Assembly (NCBI GenBank): GCA_964534315.1
Contig: CAZHOV010000020.1
Location: 1 to 44,698, forward strand
From: CAZHOV01 sp964534315
GTDB taxonomy: Bacteria; Bacteroidota; Bacteroidia; Chitinophagales; Saprospiraceae
Direction of reading: 5' to 3'
DNA: 44,698 nt
The notes under the pieces: model-generated
The model's database searches: none
The model's input: only the letters and a program-made list of their open reading frames with translations
Told to the model about the DNA's origin: nothing
Part shown: piece by piece, positions 43,399 to 44,698 of the stretch
Position numbering within the stretch: position 1 is the first letter of the stretch
How the letters are laid out: every line of letters starts with the position of its first letter
Made by a program: the position numbers and the translations under genes

Positions 43399-44328
43399 AT
43401 GAAATACTTTCTAACTACCCTCATCTTCCTACTCTTTACTCAGTTTGCCTTTACTCAATCCTTTCAGGAGCAAATCGCTAAAGCGGAAGCCGCCTATGAT
43501 GCCAAGAACTATTTAGAGTCTGCCAAAGCTTATGAAATGGCTCTAGAAAGGAAAGATGAAAAGGGGACTGCCGGAGACTATTACAATGCGGCCTGCTCCT
43601 GGGCGTTAGCCGGCGATAAAGAAAAGGGATTATATTTTTTGAAGATTTCTGCGGATAGAGGATGGCGAAATTTTGATTGGATGCATCAAGACAAGGATCT
43701 TGAATCGTTGCAGACAGCCCCCCAATGGACTGCTATCGCGGATAAAGTGCAAGCCAACCTCGACGAGTACGAAAAAGATTTTGACAGACCCCTCAAAGAA
43801 AAGCTGGAAAAGATTTATGTCGAAGATCAGGCTTTAAGAAGGCTCATTGGTCCTGCAGAAGAAACTTTTGGGAAAGATTCGGAAGAAATGCAATATTTCT
43901 GGCGACTCATACAGCAGCAAGACAGCGTAAATGAAGCTAAAGTCGTGCAGATTATCGAAGAAAGAGGTTGGGTTGGCAGCAATATAGTAGGAGGAAAAGC
44001 CAATGCTGCGCTCTGGCTAATTATTCAGCATGCTCCATTAGAGACCCAGGAAAAATACCTTCCGTTGCTCAAAGAATCTGTCCTTAAGGGAGAATCTTCT
44101 GGCAGTCATTTAGCTTTATTAGAAGACCGAATCCAAATGCGGAATGGCAAGCCTCAAATTTACGGCTCCCAGATTGTAACCGATCCAGATAGCGGAGAGA
44201 TGATGATTCACGAAATCGTAGACCCTGAATATGTCAATCAGCGCAGAAAAGAGGTTGGTTTGGGCCCGTTAGAAGACTATGTAAAGCGCTGGGGTCTTGA
44301 ATGGACGGTTCCGCAGAAGGAGCGATAA
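43399..44328 (+). CDS. Exported TPR-DUF6624 protein
   Basis: The 309 residues have a signal peptide (to about 21, FAFTQ) and a TPR-like unit (about 23-65, QIAKAEAAYDAKNYLESAKA). A DUF6624 region (about 140-300) carries DQALRR, ERGWVG, ALWLIIQHAP, LPLLKESVLKGE and LEDRIQMRNGKPQIYGSQ. The family is common in Bacteroidota, and its function is unknown. It follows the PorE-like gene by 110 bases and may be co-transcribed. A recent truncated copy lies at 40150-40473. Confidence 0.82.
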   Translation: MKYFLTTLIFLLFTQFAFTQSFQEQIAKAEAAYDAKNYLESAKAYEMALERKDEKGTAGDYYNAACSWALAGDKEKGLYFLKISADRGWRNFDWMHQDKDLESLQTAPQWTAIADKVQANLDEYEKDFDRPLKEKLEKIYVEDQALRRLIGPAEETFGKDSEEMQYFWRLIQQQDSVNEAKVVQIIEERGWVGSNIVGGKANAALWLIIQHAPLETQEKYLPLLKESVLKGESSGSHLALLEDRIQMRNGKPQIYGSQIVTDPDSGEMMIHEIVDPEYVNQRRKEVGLGPLEDYVKRWGLEWTVPQKER

Positions 44329-44578
44329 CCACAAAGCATCGTATCGGCAAATAGGTGAAAGCCCATGTGTAATTCATCGTCAAAATCATTCATTTTACCA
44401 ATCTAAGCAAAGTATAGATGGAAAGTTTGGAAATCGCTTTCCTGGAAAAGTTATAAATAAAAACTTTAACACTTTTTTCGATTACCTTTTTCTTTTTCAT
44501 GGTACTCTAATAATAGAGGGCTTGGTGTAATTTTTTTCTTCAGGATTTTTAAACTGAGGAGGGAATTTGTCAAACCAC
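44329..44578. other. Intergenic tail downstream of the DUF6624 gene
   Basis: No gene is supported. A 77-codon frame at 44297-44530 overlaps the DUF6624 gene in another frame and has no protein-like features. No obvious terminator was seen. Confidence 0.4.
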
Positions 44579-44674
44579 GTTATACACGTTCCAAGGTGTC
44601 AGACGCTCCGCGCCTATTGGGGTATGTTATACACGTTCCAAGGTGTCAGTCGCTCCGCGCCTGTTGGGGTATGT
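44579..44674. repeat. Tandem 48-bp copies bearing the left terminus of the repeat family
   Basis: Two copies start with GTTATACACGTTCCAAGG then TGTCAG, and contain CGCTCCGCGCCT (44594-44615 and 44642-44663). This is the left terminus of the family seen at 28.8 and 40.3 kb. A partial third copy starts at 44675 and the array runs out of the window. Confidence 0.8.
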
Positions 44675-44698
44675 TATGCAAATGTCTACGGAGATGTC

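Overview
The window looks like the chromosome of a Bacteroidota bacterium, most likely from the Saprospiria or a related environmental lineage. The evidence is type IX secretion (T9SS) sorting tails on two exported enzymes, a TonB receptor with a carboxypeptidase-regulatory N-domain, a PorE-like OmpA protein, a DUF5723 outer-membrane barrel, a DUF6624 protein, and promoters of the TTTG-N19/20-TAnnTTTG type before pgm and the cyclase gene. No rRNA, tRNA, CRISPR array, integrase or transposase gene was seen.

Layout. 1-684: tandem ~73-bp units of a dispersed repeat family. 685-10551 (all minus): an annexin-repeat protein with a contractile-injection-cargo style N-terminus, a secreted serine beta-lactamase-like hydrolase, phosphoglucomutase, an aldo/keto reductase and a large secreted subtilisin. 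10772-21710: a caspase-like (clan CD) peptidase candidate, a Pat-like acyl-CoA synthetase/acetyltransferase, a TPR adenylate cyclase broken by an in-frame TAG, a repeat protein and a DnaJ zinc-finger-only protein. These are interleaved with at least five gene remnants: three fragments of the caspase-like gene, an AraC HTH and an SGNH hydrolase tail. 21955-26975: a histidine-rich metal-handling locus (His-rich membrane protein, TonB receptor, His-rich exported protein, convergent HupE/UreJ permease). 27036-28379: an M24 peptidase. 28499-29430: two kinds of dispersed repeat. 29562-40079 (all minus): an exported protein and an apparent eight-gene operon made of a DUF5723 barrel, five tandem exported proteins of the phosphodiester-glycosidase (NAGPA) fold or a distant relative of it, a tail-anchored protein and a LamG-vWA protein. 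40150-44328 (plus): a truncated DUF6624 copy carrying a repeat element, a PorE-like OmpA protein and the intact DUF6624 gene. 44579-44698: more of the repeat family.

How the genes fit together. The most distinctive unit is the 31.5-40.1 kb operon. It makes only envelope or exported proteins, with a graded series of paralogues that runs from clear NAGPA domains to barely recognisable ones, next to a barrel and an adhesion-type vWA protein. I read it as an uncharacterised cell-surface system. The second is the pair of injection-cargo-like proteins (annexin-like and caspase-like), whose relatives lie in fragments through the following 9 kb. The third is the histidine-rich locus, probably for Ni, Co or Zn. 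Family assignments rest on motifs read by eye, and no database search was run.
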